Positions 8,821 to 17,783 of a stretch of DNA of 64,000 nucleotides are shown here, piece after piece. This stretch comes from Oceanobacillus timonensis. Its GTDB lineage: Bacteria; Bacillota; Bacilli; Bacillales; Amphibacillaceae. The DNA is taken from the NCBI RefSeq assembly GCF_900166635.1, contig NZ_LT800497.1, positions 3,520,344-3,584,343 on the forward strand, in the 5' to 3' direction. The stretch's first letter is position 1, and every line of letters begins with the position of its first letter. The notes below the pieces were generated by a model that was not told where the DNA came from, ran no database searches, and saw only the letters and a list, made by a program, of their open reading frames with translations. The translations under genes were made by a program, and so were the position numbers.

Positions 8821-8826
8821 TATAAT
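8798..8826 (+). promoter_or_regulatory. sigma-A-type promoter for the YkgA-like gene
   Basis: TTGGCA (8798-8803), a 17-bp spacer and a perfect TATAAT (8821-8826), 48 bp before the ATG. The -35 and spacer lie within the MITE remnant's end. Confidence 0.7.
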
Positions 8827-8874
8827 GAACATTAGAAGCGTACTTCTGACAGTAGAATTGGGGGCTAAGTCAAC

Positions 8875-9735
8875 ATGGTAAAAAAGGAAAAAGAAATCAC
8901 TGCAATCCATTGTCAAAATGAGTATGACCCTTTACATCAAGTCATTGTTGTTCCGCCGGACTATATGAAAATTACAACCGTTATCAACGAAACCCAAGCT
9001 TATTATGCCAAAGATAATATCAATATAAACAAAGCGATGGAACAGCATGCTTTATTTATAAAAACATTAGAAGATCATGGATCAAAGGTAATTGTGCTCC
9101 CGCCGAAATCGGACTTAAATGAGCAAGTTTTCACACGGGACATCGGTTTCGTCCTCCACGATCATTTTTTTATTGCTACGATGAAACGGGATATTCGGAA
9201 AGCAGAAAGCAGTATTTTAAAGAACCGGCTGGATGCCGGCCAGTTAAATTATCATACTTTCCCCGGAACCACAATAGAGGGCGGAGATGTGATCATTGAT
9301 AACAATCATATCTGGATTGGACTAAGTCAACGTACAGAACAGGCAGCTGTTCACTATCTTCGCGAGCAATTTCCACATATGGAGGTAACAGCTATTCCAT
9401 TACAGGAGAACATTCTGCATTTGGATTGCACATTGAATATCCTGGAGGATAAACATGCGTTAATTTATCTGGATGGAATAAGCAAAGACGCCTATCACCT
9501 ATTGAAGAAACACTATACCTTCATCGAGGTAACCAGAGAAGAACAGTTTCATATGGCACCAAATGTCCTGTCTATTGGAAATAAAAAAATAATCAGCCTT
9601 CCTGAAAATAAACGGGTGAATGATATATTAACAAAACTTGGATACCATATTATAGAAGTTCCATTTTCTGAAATTATTAAATCCGGCGGCTCATTCAGAT
9701 GTTGTACACTTCCTCTTTTTCGAGACCACAGCTAA
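8875..9735 (+). CDS. YkgA-like guanidino-modifying hydrolase (dimethylarginine dimethylaminohydrolase family)
   Basis: 286 residues of the amidinotransferase/arginine-deiminase superfamily. Visible active-site elements are FTRD (near 86), EGGDV (near 139), the catalytic His in HLDCT (near 180) and the catalytic Cys near the C-terminus in SFRCCTLPL. Enzymes of this fold form a covalent thiouronium intermediate on the cysteine while hydrolysing or transferring a guanidino group. The closest familiar relative is B. subtilis YkgA, of uncertain substrate; dimethylarginine hydrolysis is a family-level guess. It has its own promoter and terminator, so it stands alone. Confidence 0.85.
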   Translation: MVKKEKEITAIHCQNEYDPLHQVIVVPPDYMKITTVINETQAYYAKDNININKAMEQHALFIKTLEDHGSKVIVLPPKSDLNEQVFTRDIGFVLHDHFFIATMKRDIRKAESSILKNRLDAGQLNYHTFPGTTIEGGDVIIDNNHIWIGLSQRTEQAAVHYLREQFPHMEVTAIPLQENILHLDCTLNILEDKHALIYLDGISKDAYHLLKKHYTFIEVTREEQFHMAPNVLSIGNKKIISLPENKRVNDILTKLGYHIIEVPFSEIIKSGGSFRCCTLPLFRDHS

Positions 9736-9746
9736 ACACGCACTTC

Positions 9747-9794
9747 AAACTGCCGAAATTGCCGCACTTTGCAGCTGTTTCGGCAGTTTCTTAT
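9747..9794 (+). terminator. terminator of the YkgA-like gene
   Basis: AAACTGCCGAAA (9747-9758) pairs perfectly with TTTCGGCAGTTT (9778-9789). The following T-rich stretch is short. Confidence 0.75.
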
Positions 9795-9932
9795 TTAGTG
9801 GAAATGCTGCTCCCTTTCTGTCTTCTTTCAAACTTTTAATTACTCTATTCCTTCAAACATCTTTTTTCTTTCATCAAAAAAGAGTATAATGAATAAGTAC
9901 GGGAACATTTTTTATAACTGAATTACTATTTT

Positions 9933-9961
9933 TTGAGAATTCTATTTTGTAAGAGTATACA
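9933..9961 (+). promoter_or_regulatory. promoter candidate for mqo
   Basis: TTGAGA (9933-9938), 17-bp spacer, TATACA (9956-9961). It leaves a leader of about 30 nt before the mqo ribosome site. Confidence 0.5.
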
Positions 9962-9997
9962 TGCAAGAATTTCAGATTAGGAAGGTTTGTGACAATA

Positions 9998-11503
9998 ATG
10001 AGGAAAGATACGAATCAGACAGATGTCATTTTAATCGGCGGTGGAATCATGAGTGCCACGATTGGTTCCTTATTAAAAACACTGCAGCCTGAATGGCAGA
10101 TTAATGTTTTTGAAAAGCTTGGCCAAACAGCACAGGAGAGTTCTGATGCATGGAATAATGCCGGGACAGGTCACTCTGCGCTTTGTGAAATGAATTATAC
10201 ACCGGAACAGCCGGATGGCTCCCTTGATACGACAAAAGCTGTAAAAATAAATGAACAATTCCAATTATCAAAACAATATTGGTCTTACCTTGTTGAACAA
10301 GGCGTGCTGGATAATCCAGATGAATTTATTCAAACGTTACCACATATCAGCTTTGTAGAAGGTGAAAAAAATGTGGAATTTCTAAAAAAACGGGTAGAAG
10401 CACTGCGAAACAATCCATTATTCGAAGGTATGGAAATCACAGATGACGAAGAAACATTGAAAGATTGGATTCCACTCATGATGGATGGCCGCGATAAGCG
10501 TGAACCTATTGCTGCCTCAAAAATCGATTCAGGAACAGATATTAACTTTGGCAGTTTAACGCGGAAGTTATTTAATCAACTGGAAGACCAGGGAACAAGA
10601 CTTTACTTTAAACATGAGGTAGAATCGATTGCCCGGACTAAGGATAACCTTTGGGAAGTGAAAGTGAAAAATTTATTCAATGGCAAAGTTTCTTACCACA
10701 AAGCGAAATTTGTGTTTATTGGAGCTGGCGGCGGAAGTCTTCCGCTACTACAGAAAACGAATATTCCGGAATCAAAACATATCGGCGGCTTCCCGGTAAG
10801 CGGATTATTTATGGTTTGTAATAACCCGGAAGTTGCGGAAAAACACCATGCAAAAGTGTATGGAAAAGCAAAAGTTGGAGCTCCGCCAATGTCTGTACCA
10901 CATTTGGATACCCGATTCATCAATGGAGAACGTTCCTTATTATTCGGCCCTTTTGCAGGGTTTTCACCGAAGTTTTTAAAAACTGGTTCCAACTTGGATT
11001 TGTTTGGATCCATCAAGCCAAATAATTTAACAACGATGCTTGCAGCCGGTGCGAAAGAAATGGGACTGACGAAATACCTTATTCAGCAAGTTCTTCTCTC
11101 AGATGAAAAAAGAATGGAAGAGTTACGTGAATTCATCCCTGATGCCAAGGCCGGAGAATGGGATATTGTTGTCGCCGGACAACGCGTACAGGTAATTAAA
11201 GACACGGATGCAGGCGGAAAAGGCACCCTTCAATTCGGTACCGAAGTCATTACTGCAGAAGATGGTTCGATCGCTGCTTTACTTGGCGCTTCACCAGGTG
11301 CTTCCGTTTCGGTTGATGTGATGCTTGATGTTCTGCAACGCTGCTTCCCGCATCATTTTAAAAAATGGGAACCTAAAATCAAAGAAATGATTCCGTCGTA
11401 CGGTATTTCTTTGTCAGATAACCCTGACGTTTTTGCAGATTTAAATGCAAAAATAAATAAAAAGCTGCAACTGGAAGGAAGAAAAGAAGTATTATTAAGT
11501 TAA
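9998..11503 (+). CDS. mqo: malate:quinone oxidoreductase
   Basis: 501 residues, the usual Mqo length. It oxidises malate to oxaloacetate with FAD and passes electrons to the menaquinone pool, a peripheral membrane step of the citric acid cycle. The N-terminal FAD motif is [15 protein letters not shown]; the family stretches [31 protein letters not shown] and [16 protein letters not shown] are plain. The ATG at 9998 is chosen because the GTG at 9989 is only 3 nt from AGGAAGG. It is monocistronic, between its own promoter and a bidirectional terminator. Confidence 0.97.
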   Translation: MRKDTNQTDVILIGGGIMSATIGSLLKTLQPEWQINVFEKLGQTAQESSDAWNNAGTGHSALCEMNYTPEQPDGSLDTTKAVKINEQFQLSKQYWSYLVEQGVLDNPDEFIQTLPHISFVEGEKNVEFLKKRVEALRNNPLFEGMEITDDEETLKDWIPLMMDGRDKREPIAASKIDSGTDINFGSLTRKLFNQLEDQGTRLYFKHEVESIARTKDNLWEVKVKNLFNGKVSYHKAKFVFIGAGGGSLPLLQKTNIPESKHIGGFPVSGLFMVCNNPEVAEKHHAKVYGKAKVGAPPMSVPHLDTRFINGERSLLFGPFAGFSPKFLKTGSNLDLFGSIKPNNLTTMLAAGAKEMGLTKYLIQQVLLSDEKRMEELREFIPDAKAGEWDIVVAGQRVQVIKDTDAGGKGTLQFGTEVITAEDGSIAALLGASPGASVSVDVMLDVLQRCFPHHFKKWEPKIKEMIPSYGISLSDNPDVFADLNAKINKKLQLEGRKEVLLS

Positions 11504-11513
11504 ATATTTCAAT

Positions 11514-11552
11514 TAAAAACGCCGATTCTATATTTGGAATCGACGTTTTTTC
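11514..11552. terminator. bidirectional terminator between mqo and the tetR-type gene
   Basis: AAAAACGCCGATTC and GAATCGACGTTTTTT form the stem with Ts on both strands; it lies between two convergent stop codons. Confidence 0.8.
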
Positions 11553-11558
11553 TTTATT

Positions 11559-12155
11559 TCACAATACTTTTACCGGGTCCCAAGATACGGCGTTCAATAT
11601 AAAGGATGCCAGTTCTTCTTTATATTTCTTAATCTCTTCCGGAGTATGTTGAAACAGTATCATGCCTCGTGCTGTAGATTCAATTAATGAGATAATAAAC
11701 TCGCTATAGTAATCGGCATCGATACCTGTACCAATGTCTCCCCTCTTTTTAGCTGCCACCAGGTAGTTTGCCACAAGGTCATATAGAGGACGATAAATCA
11801 CCTTCCATTTATCGATATCTCCACTTCTGGTAATACCTGCATACACAATCGAAGGAATTGTCTGATCCTCTTGATTTGTTTTAAAAATACGGTTGATTGC
11901 CAATCGTAAGTTATAATCCAGTCCAGCGTCTAAATCTCCATATTCAGTGAGGTATTTTGTATAATTCGAAATAATTTGCTGCGCCAGATCCGGCAAGACA
12001 TCCAATTTACTCTGATAATACAGATAAAAAGTACCTTGAGCAATCCCAGCTTCCTTTACAATTTGGGAAACGCGTGTATCCTCCAAGCCATTCTCCTTAA
12101 AAATCCGATAAGCACTCTCCAAGATACGTTCTTTTTTATTTGACGTTTTCGCCAT
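11559..12155 (-). CDS. TetR/AcrR-family transcriptional regulator (YhgD-like)
   Basis: 198 residues. The N-terminal helix-turn-helix (about 8-55) reads ILESAYRIFKENGLEDTRVSQIVKEAG with the typical GTFYLYYQSK end. The ligand-binding domain is all-helical. The ATG at 12155 is preceded by AAGGAGGTG; the longer frame starting with TTG at 12191 lacks a site. It is divergent from the giant YhgE-like gene, as yhgD is in B. subtilis, so it probably represses that gene and itself. A 17-bp inverted repeat lies in its own leader. The inducer is unknown. Confidence 0.9.
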   Translation of the reverse strand: MAKTSNKKERILESAYRIFKENGLEDTRVSQIVKEAGIAQGTFYLYYQSKLDVLPDLAQQIISNYTKYLTEYGDLDAGLDYNLRLAINRIFKTNQEDQTIPSIVYAGITRSGDIDKWKVIYRPLYDLVANYLVAAKKRGDIGTGIDADYYSEFIISLIESTARGMILFQHTPEEIKKYKEELASFILNAVSWDPVKVL

Positions 12156-12177
12156 CTCTACACCTCCTTTTTTAAAC

Positions 12178-12194
12178 TGACTGATTGTCATTCA
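12178..12194. promoter_or_regulatory. candidate operator of the TetR-family regulator
   Basis: TGACTGA-TTG-TCATTCA is an inverted repeat (6 of 7 pairs, 3-bp centre) 23 bp before the regulator's start codon, resembling TetR/FadR-type operators. A single half-site TCATTCA recurs at 12311 before the YhgE-like gene. Confidence 0.45.
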
Positions 12195-12343
12195 TTTATA
12201 TTTATGATACCATACTTCTAGGAAAAGTTGAATACTAAGAATAAAAGTATTGGTTAAAATACGGTGTACCTGTTATTCAAAATGTACGATATTATTTTTA
12301 ACATATTCTATCATTCATTATTCAGGAAAAGAGGAGAATTTTT

Positions 12344-15300
12344 GTGAAAAAGGCTTTTAAAATTACAAAACAAGACATGAAAAACATTATTCGTGTTCCT
12401 TCTGTTCTTATTTTGATTATTGGATTAGCAATCCTTCCTTCTTTTTATGCTTGGTTTAATATAAAAGCATCCTGGGATCCTTATTCAAACACAGAAGGAA
12501 TCCAGATTGGCGTCGTCAGTGATGATACCGGCACAGAAGTGGAAGGCGAATCCATTAACATGGGGGACGAACTGATAGACAATTTAAAGGAGAACGATTC
12601 ATTAGGATGGCAATTCGATGATTCGATTGAAGAAGCAGATGAGAAGGTTTATAAGGGAGAATACTTTGCAACCATCCACATCCCAGAGACTTTTTCGGAA
12701 GATGTAACCAGTATCCTTGATGATGAGCCTAAAAGTGCAAATGTACAATATAAAGTAAATGAAAAAACCAATGCTATTGCTCCTAAAATGACGGATACCG
12801 GAGCTACGCAAATCACAGAAACGATTAATGATACATTTGTACAGACAACAGCTCAAACATTACTGGAAGAATTTAATAATGCCGGGATTGAACTCGAACA
12901 AAATCTTCCTATCCTGGAGAAAATTAAAAGTGCTGTTTATAATCTTCATGACCATATAGATGATATCGACGAAGCCGGAGATATGATTGTTCAATTAGAC
13001 GAAGATCAGGATAATATCCAAAACTATGCAGATACATTGGACAGCTTACAGGATTATGAGTCAAATATCAGAGAAGGCGGAGATCAGATTCTGACAGTTC
13101 AATCTCACTTGGATGATATTAACCGGCTTGGAGATGCCGTCGTTGAATTAAATGGGTCGATGCCCGATATTGAAAATGCGCTCACCCGAATCAGTTCGAT
13201 TCAGCAATATTTCCCTGCTATTAATGAGGGGCTGGAAGATGCTTATAATGCAAGCATTACGGCCGGCGATACGTTAGCGGATGTGCAAGAACGGATTCCA
13301 GAGATTAATCAGCAAATTCGTGATTATCAGGATCAAGTTGATCGCGCGCAAGATACTGTAGATAAGGCCGAACAGACAACAGATGAAGTTGCAGAATTGA
13401 TTCATAACCGGGTCAACGAGGCGGAGGAAATAATCAATGGGCTTCCTTCTTTTGACTTAGAATCAGAAGAATCGACGACTCCTGATTTTGTAAATAACAT
13501 AAAAGACTCCGTGGATGAATCTAAACAGCCGTTGGGAGATATCTTAGAAGAACTTGGTGATTCTGGTAACCTGGAAACAAATGAGTCTGTAGAAAAATTA
13601 AGCAATACTGCTGACGAAACAAAAGAACAGGGAAATGAGCTTTCTTCTGAACTAGAAGATATGCTTACCAAAATAGAAGAAGATAATTATACAGAAGAAG
13701 ATATGAATGCTTTAAATGAAGCAATAGACAATTATCAGTCCTCTTTCGATGGCGTCAAAGAAGATTTAGCAAATGCAGAGTTTGTTCCAGACACGACCCA
13801 AGACGACGAGAACGAGGAAAATCCAGAGAATAAGGAAGATGATGCTGAAGAAGATACAGAACAGAACAATGAAGAAACCGAGCAATCTGATGAGGATGCA
13901 GAACAGGACAGTGAAGAAGCCGAGCAATCTGATGAAGATGCTGAACAGGATAGTGAAGAAGCCGAGCAATCTGATGAAGATGCTGGGCAGGACAGTGAAG
14001 AAGCCGAACAATCTGATGACGATGCTGAGCAGGACAGTGAAGAAGCCGAGCAATCTGATGAAGATGCTGAACAGGATAGTGAAGAAGCCGAGCAATCTGA
14101 TGATAGTGCAGATACACAGCAACGGGATGAGGAAATTGATCAGGTAATTGGCGACCTTCATGAAGATACGATGAACGCATTTGATGAAATTTCTACTGTG
14201 TTAGATCAAAATATAGATCTTGCAACTAGAAATATCCAGCAACTGCCGGAATTAATTGCCATGAAGGAAAATCCGGACAGAGCAGAATATGCAGAAGAGC
14301 AAATTCAAGCAGTCCAGGAGAGTATTGAAGGTCTGCAGTCTTCTATTACAAGTACGCAGAACTCGCTTGATTTATTAGAAGCTCCAGAGAATAAAGAGGA
14401 ATTGGATTCTATTCGAGACACACTTGAAGGCGACAGTTCTCAATTAAATAACGTGATCGACTATCTGGAAAATGGCGATTTTGACCTTGATCAATTAGAA
14501 GATGTGAAAGATGATGCAGTAAATAATCTGGAATCATTACAATCCTTTAACGAAGACACATTGGATCCGTTTGTGAATGATGCTTTCACTACTTTAGAAA
14601 ACAGGTTAAATGATGCAGATTCCAAATTAAATGCTGCATTGGATTATACCGATTTAGCATCTGATTATTTATCGGAAGCAGCAACTGTAGTTAATGATTC
14701 ACAGTATTATTTAAACCTTTTAAATGAGAATTTACCGTACTATGAAGAAGAGTTCAGCGATATCTCTGATACCGTCAATCAACACTTCCCTGAATTTAAA
14801 AATGGTGTAGATGCAGCAAGCTCTTTCTTCCAGAATGATATGCCGCATTTAGAAGATGAAGTAAATAATTTAGCTGGTTTTGTGAATAATGATATGGATG
14901 ACTTAATTGAACAATATAAACAATTAAATTCCCTTGTACAGGATAATTTACCCGAAGCTCAAGAGTCCATTGGTGAAATGGCAGACTTTATCCGTGATGA
15001 TTGGCCCGGATATAAAGAAGATATTCAAAATGCCTATGATCGGATAAAACAGATGGAAGACGATCAGATTATCGAAGAATTGATTGGCGCATTGCAAAAT
15101 GACCTGAGTGATGAGACAGAATATTTCTCTCGTCCAGTGCAGCTGGATGAAGAAAAACTCTTTGCAATTCCAAACTATGGTTCAGCCAATACACCATTTT
15201 ATACTGTGCTTGCACTTTGGGTTGGTGCATTATTGCTTTGTAACTTAATTACCACAGAACTAAAAGATAAAAATAGAGAGGAATTCAGCTTACGGGATAT

Positions 15301-15790
15301 TTATCTCGGCCGGATGACGTTATTCTTAATCGTCGCCATAGTTCAAGCAATCATTGCCTCCCTTGGTAATATCTTTATATTACATGCTTATATGGCACAT
15401 CCTTTTTACTTTACACTCTTTAGTGTGTTGATTGCGTTAGCGTTTATGATTATTGTATACACGCTGGTTTCCCTATTTGGAAACGTCGGAAAAGCCATCG
15501 CAATTATCTTTATGATCTTGCAATTATCGGGCGGCGGCGGAATGTTCCCGATTCAAGTAGCACCGGAGTTCTTCCAGGCTATTCATCCATTCTTGCCGTT
15601 TACGTATGCCATCGATATTCTGAGAGAAGCAACCGGCGGAATTGTATGGTCTGTCGTATTTAACCGATTTGCAATGCTGGCCATTTTCCCAGTTATATTC
15701 ATTCTGTTAGGATACACCTTCCGGCCATGGATTGCACCAAAGGTTCATAAAGCTTATTTAAAAACAAAGAAAAGTAATATGGTTGATTAA
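12344..15790 (+). CDS. YhgE/Pip-family membrane protein with an acidic repeat insert
   Basis: 1148 residues starting at GTG behind GAGGAG. One N-terminal helix (about 18-38), a huge extracytoplasmic region of about 850 residues rich in coiled-coil heptads, and a C-terminal block of about five helices (from about residue 955) form the YhgE/phage infection protein (Pip) architecture, related to ABC-2 permeases. B. subtilis YhgE is about 775 residues, so this one is enlarged, partly by a Glu/Asp/Gln/Ser tandem repeat at about 510-589. Homologues serve as phage receptors in lactococci; the native role is unclear. The divergent TetR gene is its likely regulator. Confidence 0.88.
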   Translation: MKKAFKITKQDMKNIIRVPSVLILIIGLAILPSFYAWFNIKASWDPYSNTEGIQIGVVSDDTGTEVEGESINMGDELIDNLKENDSLGWQFDDSIEEADEKVYKGEYFATIHIPETFSEDVTSILDDEPKSANVQYKVNEKTNAIAPKMTDTGATQITETINDTFVQTTAQTLLEEFNNAGIELEQNLPILEKIKSAVYNLHDHIDDIDEAGDMIVQLDEDQDNIQNYADTLDSLQDYESNIREGGDQILTVQSHLDDINRLGDAVVELNGSMPDIENALTRISSIQQYFPAINEGLEDAYNASITAGDTLADVQERIPEINQQIRDYQDQVDRAQDTVDKAEQTTDEVAELIHNRVNEAEEIINGLPSFDLESEESTTPDFVNNIKDSVDESKQPLGDILEELGDSGNLETNESVEKLSNTADETKEQGNELSSELEDMLTKIEEDNYTEEDMNALNEAIDNYQSSFDGVKEDLANAEFVPDTTQDDENEENPENKEDDAEEDTEQNNEETEQSDEDAEQDSEEAEQSDEDAEQDSEEAEQSDEDAGQDSEEAEQSDDDAEQDSEEAEQSDEDAEQDSEEAEQSDDSADTQQRDEEIDQVIGDLHEDTMNAFDEISTVLDQNIDLATRNIQQLPELIAMKENPDRAEYAEEQIQAVQESIEGLQSSITSTQNSLDLLEAPENKEELDSIRDTLEGDSSQLNNVIDYLENGDFDLDQLEDVKDDAVNNLESLQSFNEDTLDPFVNDAFTTLENRLNDADSKLNAALDYTDLASDYLSEAATVVNDSQYYLNLLNENLPYYEEEFSDISDTVNQHFPEFKNGVDAASSFFQNDMPHLEDEVNNLAGFVNNDMDDLIEQYKQLNSLVQDNLPEAQESIGEMADFIRDDWPGYKEDIQNAYDRIKQMEDDQIIEELIGALQNDLSDETEYFSRPVQLDEEKLFAIPNYGSANTPFYTVLALWVGALLLCNLITTELKDKNREEFSLRDIYLGRMTLFLIVAIVQAIIASLGNIFILHAYMAHPFYFTLFSVLIALAFMIIVYTLVSLFGNVGKAIAIIFMILQLSGGGGMFPIQVAPEFFQAIHPFLPFTYAIDILREATGGIVWSVVFNRFAMLAIFPVIFILLGYTFRPWIAPKVHKAYLKTKKSNMVD
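13871..14110 (+). repeat. 42-bp in-frame tandem repeat encoding an acidic 14-residue unit
   Basis: Five full copies (starts 13871, 13913, 13955, 13997, 14039) and a partial sixth (14081-14110) encode EEAEQSDEDAEQDS-like units. Copies 2 and 5 are identical at the DNA level and the others differ at a few positions, pointing to recent expansion by slippage or recombination. Confidence 0.92.
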
Positions 15791-15805
15791 TACGAATGGA
15801 TTCAC

Positions 15806-15850
15806 AACCAGCTCTGGCGCTCGATTTTAGAAGCGCCCGAGCTGGTTTTT
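15806..15850 (+). terminator. terminator of the YhgE-like gene
   Basis: AACCAGCTCTGGCGCT pairs with AGCGCCCGAGCTGGTT and is followed by a T-run. Confidence 0.8.
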
Positions 15851-15908
15851 CATGCGTTAAAGTGGAAGAGACAACACAGATTATCTTAAAGAAACCTTGG
15901 CGAATGCC

Positions 15909-15927
15909 CCATTTTCGAATAAAATGG
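15909..15927. promoter_or_regulatory. inverted repeat upstream of cidAB, possible operator
   Basis: CCATTTT-CGAAT-AAAATGG is a perfect 7-bp inverted repeat 70 bp before the cidA start. It could bind a regulator; no lytSR or cidR gene lies next to the pair. Confidence 0.35.
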
Positions 15928-15997
15928 ATAGTATCCTGTTTTTTAAAGATAATGTCTAATGGGGTCTGAAAATGTAAATTGACAATGGGGGTTTATT

Positions 15998-16366
15998 GTG
16001 AAGTATTTCATTATGATTTTGCAAATTGGTATTTTATTTCTTTTTAATTATATAGGAGAGTTTATCCAAAACTTTTTTTCACTCCGTATACCTGGCAGTC
16101 TTATTGGTATGTTGCTCCTTTTCATCCTGCTTATTTTAAAAATTGTTCCATTAGCATGGATTCAATCCGGCGTTGATTTCTTGTTAAAAGATATTCCCTT
16201 TTTCTTTATCCCGGTTACTGTAGGTGTTATTGAGTACTTAAGCTTTTTTTATGGTAAGGGCAGTCTCACCATTTTATTAGTTATGATAAGTACCTTCATG
16301 GTTATCGGTATTAGCGGAATTGTAACGAATTTCTTTCTTAAAAAAGAGGTGACGTCCCATGAGTAG
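15998..16366 (+). CDS. cidA: CidA/LrgA-family holin-like membrane protein
   Basis: 122 residues with four hydrophobic segments; the motif FSLRIPGSLIGMLLLF (about 28-43) and FFFIPVTVGVIEY (about 68-80) place it nearer to CidA/YwbH than to LrgA/YsbA. Family members form small membrane oligomers with CidB/LrgB and are tied to pyruvate or overflow metabolism and to murein hydrolase control. It starts at GTG after GGGGG. Its end overlaps the cidB start by 8 bp, so the two are coupled. Confidence 0.85.
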   Translation: MKYFIMILQIGILFLFNYIGEFIQNFFSLRIPGSLIGMLLLFILLILKIVPLAWIQSGVDFLLKDIPFFFIPVTVGVIEYLSFFYGKGSLTILLVMISTFMVIGISGIVTNFFLKKEVTSHE

Positions 16367-17045
16367 TTTTTTTATCGGGATTACGATGATTGCAGGAACA
16401 TTATTCCTTTACCACTTTTCTAAGAAATTACACAGCAGGAAACCAAATCCGTTCACCATGCCTATATTTCTGTGTACGGCAAGTATTGTCCTGTTTTTAT
16501 TTTTAACAGGTATACCTTATGAAACATATATGATTGGCGGACAGTGGATTGATTTGCTTCTTGGTCCTATTGTTGTTTCGCTCGCAGTTCCTTTATATAG
16601 GGAAATTCATTTAATTAAAAAATATGCCGGCGCAATCAGTATCGGCATATTTGCCGGTTCTCTAACTGGTGTGATTACTGGAACATTGGGGGCGAAGCTG
16701 TTTGGGTTTGAACATTGGCTGATACAGTCGGTGGCTGCCAAATCCGTCACCACACCCATCGCTATCAGTATTACAGATACAGTTGGCGGAAATGTTTCAC
16801 TGGCTGCTGTATTCGTTATGATAGCTGGTGTCAGCGGAGGCATGTTTGGTCCTGTTATTTTGAAAGTGTGCCGAATTCATCATCCAATTGCCAAAGGACT
16901 TAGTATCGGAACAGCTTCCCACGCGATTGGCACAGCAAAAGCATTAGAAAACGGAAGAATCGAAGGAGCGATCAGTGTTTTATCGATGACCATCAGTGCT
17001 GTGGTGGTTTCTTTTCTTGTTCCTTTCCTTTTAACCTTCATGTGA
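16359..17045 (+). CDS. cidB: CidB/LrgB-family membrane protein
   Basis: 228 residues, polytopic, with the LrgB-family stretches PIVVSLAVPLYRE (near 68), KSVTTPIAI (near 128) and GTASHAIGTAKA (near 187). It partners CidA; in B. subtilis the related YsbAB pair moves pyruvate. The start lies inside the end of cidA. A degenerate micro-ORF begins 10 bp after its stop. Confidence 0.88.
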   Translation: MSSFFIGITMIAGTLFLYHFSKKLHSRKPNPFTMPIFLCTASIVLFLFLTGIPYETYMIGGQWIDLLLGPIVVSLAVPLYREIHLIKKYAGAISIGIFAGSLTGVITGTLGAKLFGFEHWLIQSVAAKSVTTPIAISITDTVGGNVSLAAVFVMIAGVSGGMFGPVILKVCRIHHPIAKGLSIGTASHAIGTAKALENGRIEGAISVLSMTISAVVVSFLVPFLLTFM

Positions 17046-17054
17046 CCAAGTATC

Positions 17055-17108
17055 ATGATGTATTTGGTTGCATCGATAATCGATTTATTACGTTATGTGA
17101 AATCTTGA
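17055..17108 (+). pseudogene. truncated copy of the 31-residue membrane peptide gene at 17637
   Basis: The frame ATG..TGA encodes 17 residues ending DLLRYVKS, against ALLRYFKS at the end of the peptide at 17637-17732. DNA similarity runs from about 17068 through the stop codon and on into the 3' flank (AAAGAAAAATGCAGGCAGATTTC, here 17110-17132 in part), so it is a duplicated block whose 5' half is lost. No ribosome site is seen. Confidence 0.5.
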
Positions 17109-17170
17109 AAAAGAAAAATGCAGGCAGATTTCACGATAAAAAAGTATTCCTTTTCTAAATTTCAATTATA

Positions 17171-17209
17171 AAAACGCGGAGGAAATCAATTGTGCTCCTC
17201 CGCATTTTT
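17171..17209. terminator. bidirectional terminator between cidB and the 63-residue gene
   Basis: AAAACGCGGAGGA and TCCTCCGCATTTTT form the stem, with T-runs on both strands. Confidence 0.8.
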
Positions 17210-17224
17210 ATTACTAAAAAATGA

Positions 17225-17416
17225 TTATTTGTCATTAGCTTTAGGTTTTGTCCCTTGAAATATTATATAATAGGAAATCCCAACCAAAACACCCATTGTG
17301 ATTGCCTCGTAAAGCCACCCATATTGGAAGCCATTAAAGGGTTCGAAATTTATTATGATAACCGAAAATAGACAAGTGATAATAAATAATAGCAGGTATC
17401 TAACAAACGTATTCAC
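17225..17416 (-). CDS. small two-helix membrane protein, unknown function
   Basis: 63 residues beginning at GTG behind AAGGGGAG. Two hydrophobic segments (about 5-24 and 33-53) with a basic, hydrophilic end (KPKANDK). A strong terminator follows it, supporting expression. No family recognised; the two-helix layout alone says little about its job. Confidence 0.65.
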   Translation of the reverse strand: MNTFVRYLLLFIITCLFSVIIINFEPFNGFQYGWLYEAITMGVLVGISYYIIFQGTKPKANDK

Positions 17417-17636
17417 ACAATACTCCCCTTACGATTTCTCATATTGTATTGCTTCTTCAGTAAAGATACTTTTTAACCAAAACTCACACCAAAATACTGA
17501 CATAATTGTTATCCTTTCCCATTAAATCATATGAAATTTTACTTTTCAATCATTCAAATACTTCCTGTTACTGAAGAATTCTGATTATTATGTTAAAATA
17601 AAATAAATGGCATATATGCAGAAAGAGGCTTGAGAT

Positions 17637-17732
17637 ATGCACTTCTTAATGTTTTTTATTTTAGGCGGGATAGGTGTTGTTTTGATAGTCGTTTTATCGA
17701 TATCCGCTTTACTGCGCTATTTTAAATCTTAA
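17637..17732 (+). CDS. 31-residue single-helix membrane peptide
   Basis: A short frame, ATG to TAA, preceded by AAAGAGG at 7 nt, encoding a hydrophobic helix (about residues 3-26) that ends in the basic tail LLRYFKS. It is directly followed by a perfect terminator. A degenerate relative lies at 17055-17108. The size and single helix recall regulatory membrane peptides or type I toxins, but I see no antisense RNA and do not assign a function. Confidence 0.55.
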   Translation: MHFLMFFILGGIGVVLIVVLSISALLRYFKS

Positions 17733-17736
17733 AAAA

Positions 17737-17782
17737 GAAAATGCAGGCAAATTTCTTAATGAAATCTGCCTGCATTTTGTTT
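17737..17782. terminator. bidirectional terminator between the 31-residue gene and typA
   Basis: AAAATGCAGGCAAATTTC pairs with GAAATCTGCCTGCATTTT (one mismatch), followed by T-runs; it ends just before the typA stop on the other strand. Confidence 0.85.
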
Positions 17783-17783
17783 T

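Noticed and set aside
13755-14180. Long minus-strand and +1 frames across the acidic repeat of the YhgE-like gene
   Set aside because: They arise because a 42-bp repeat keeps all frames open; no ribosome sites.
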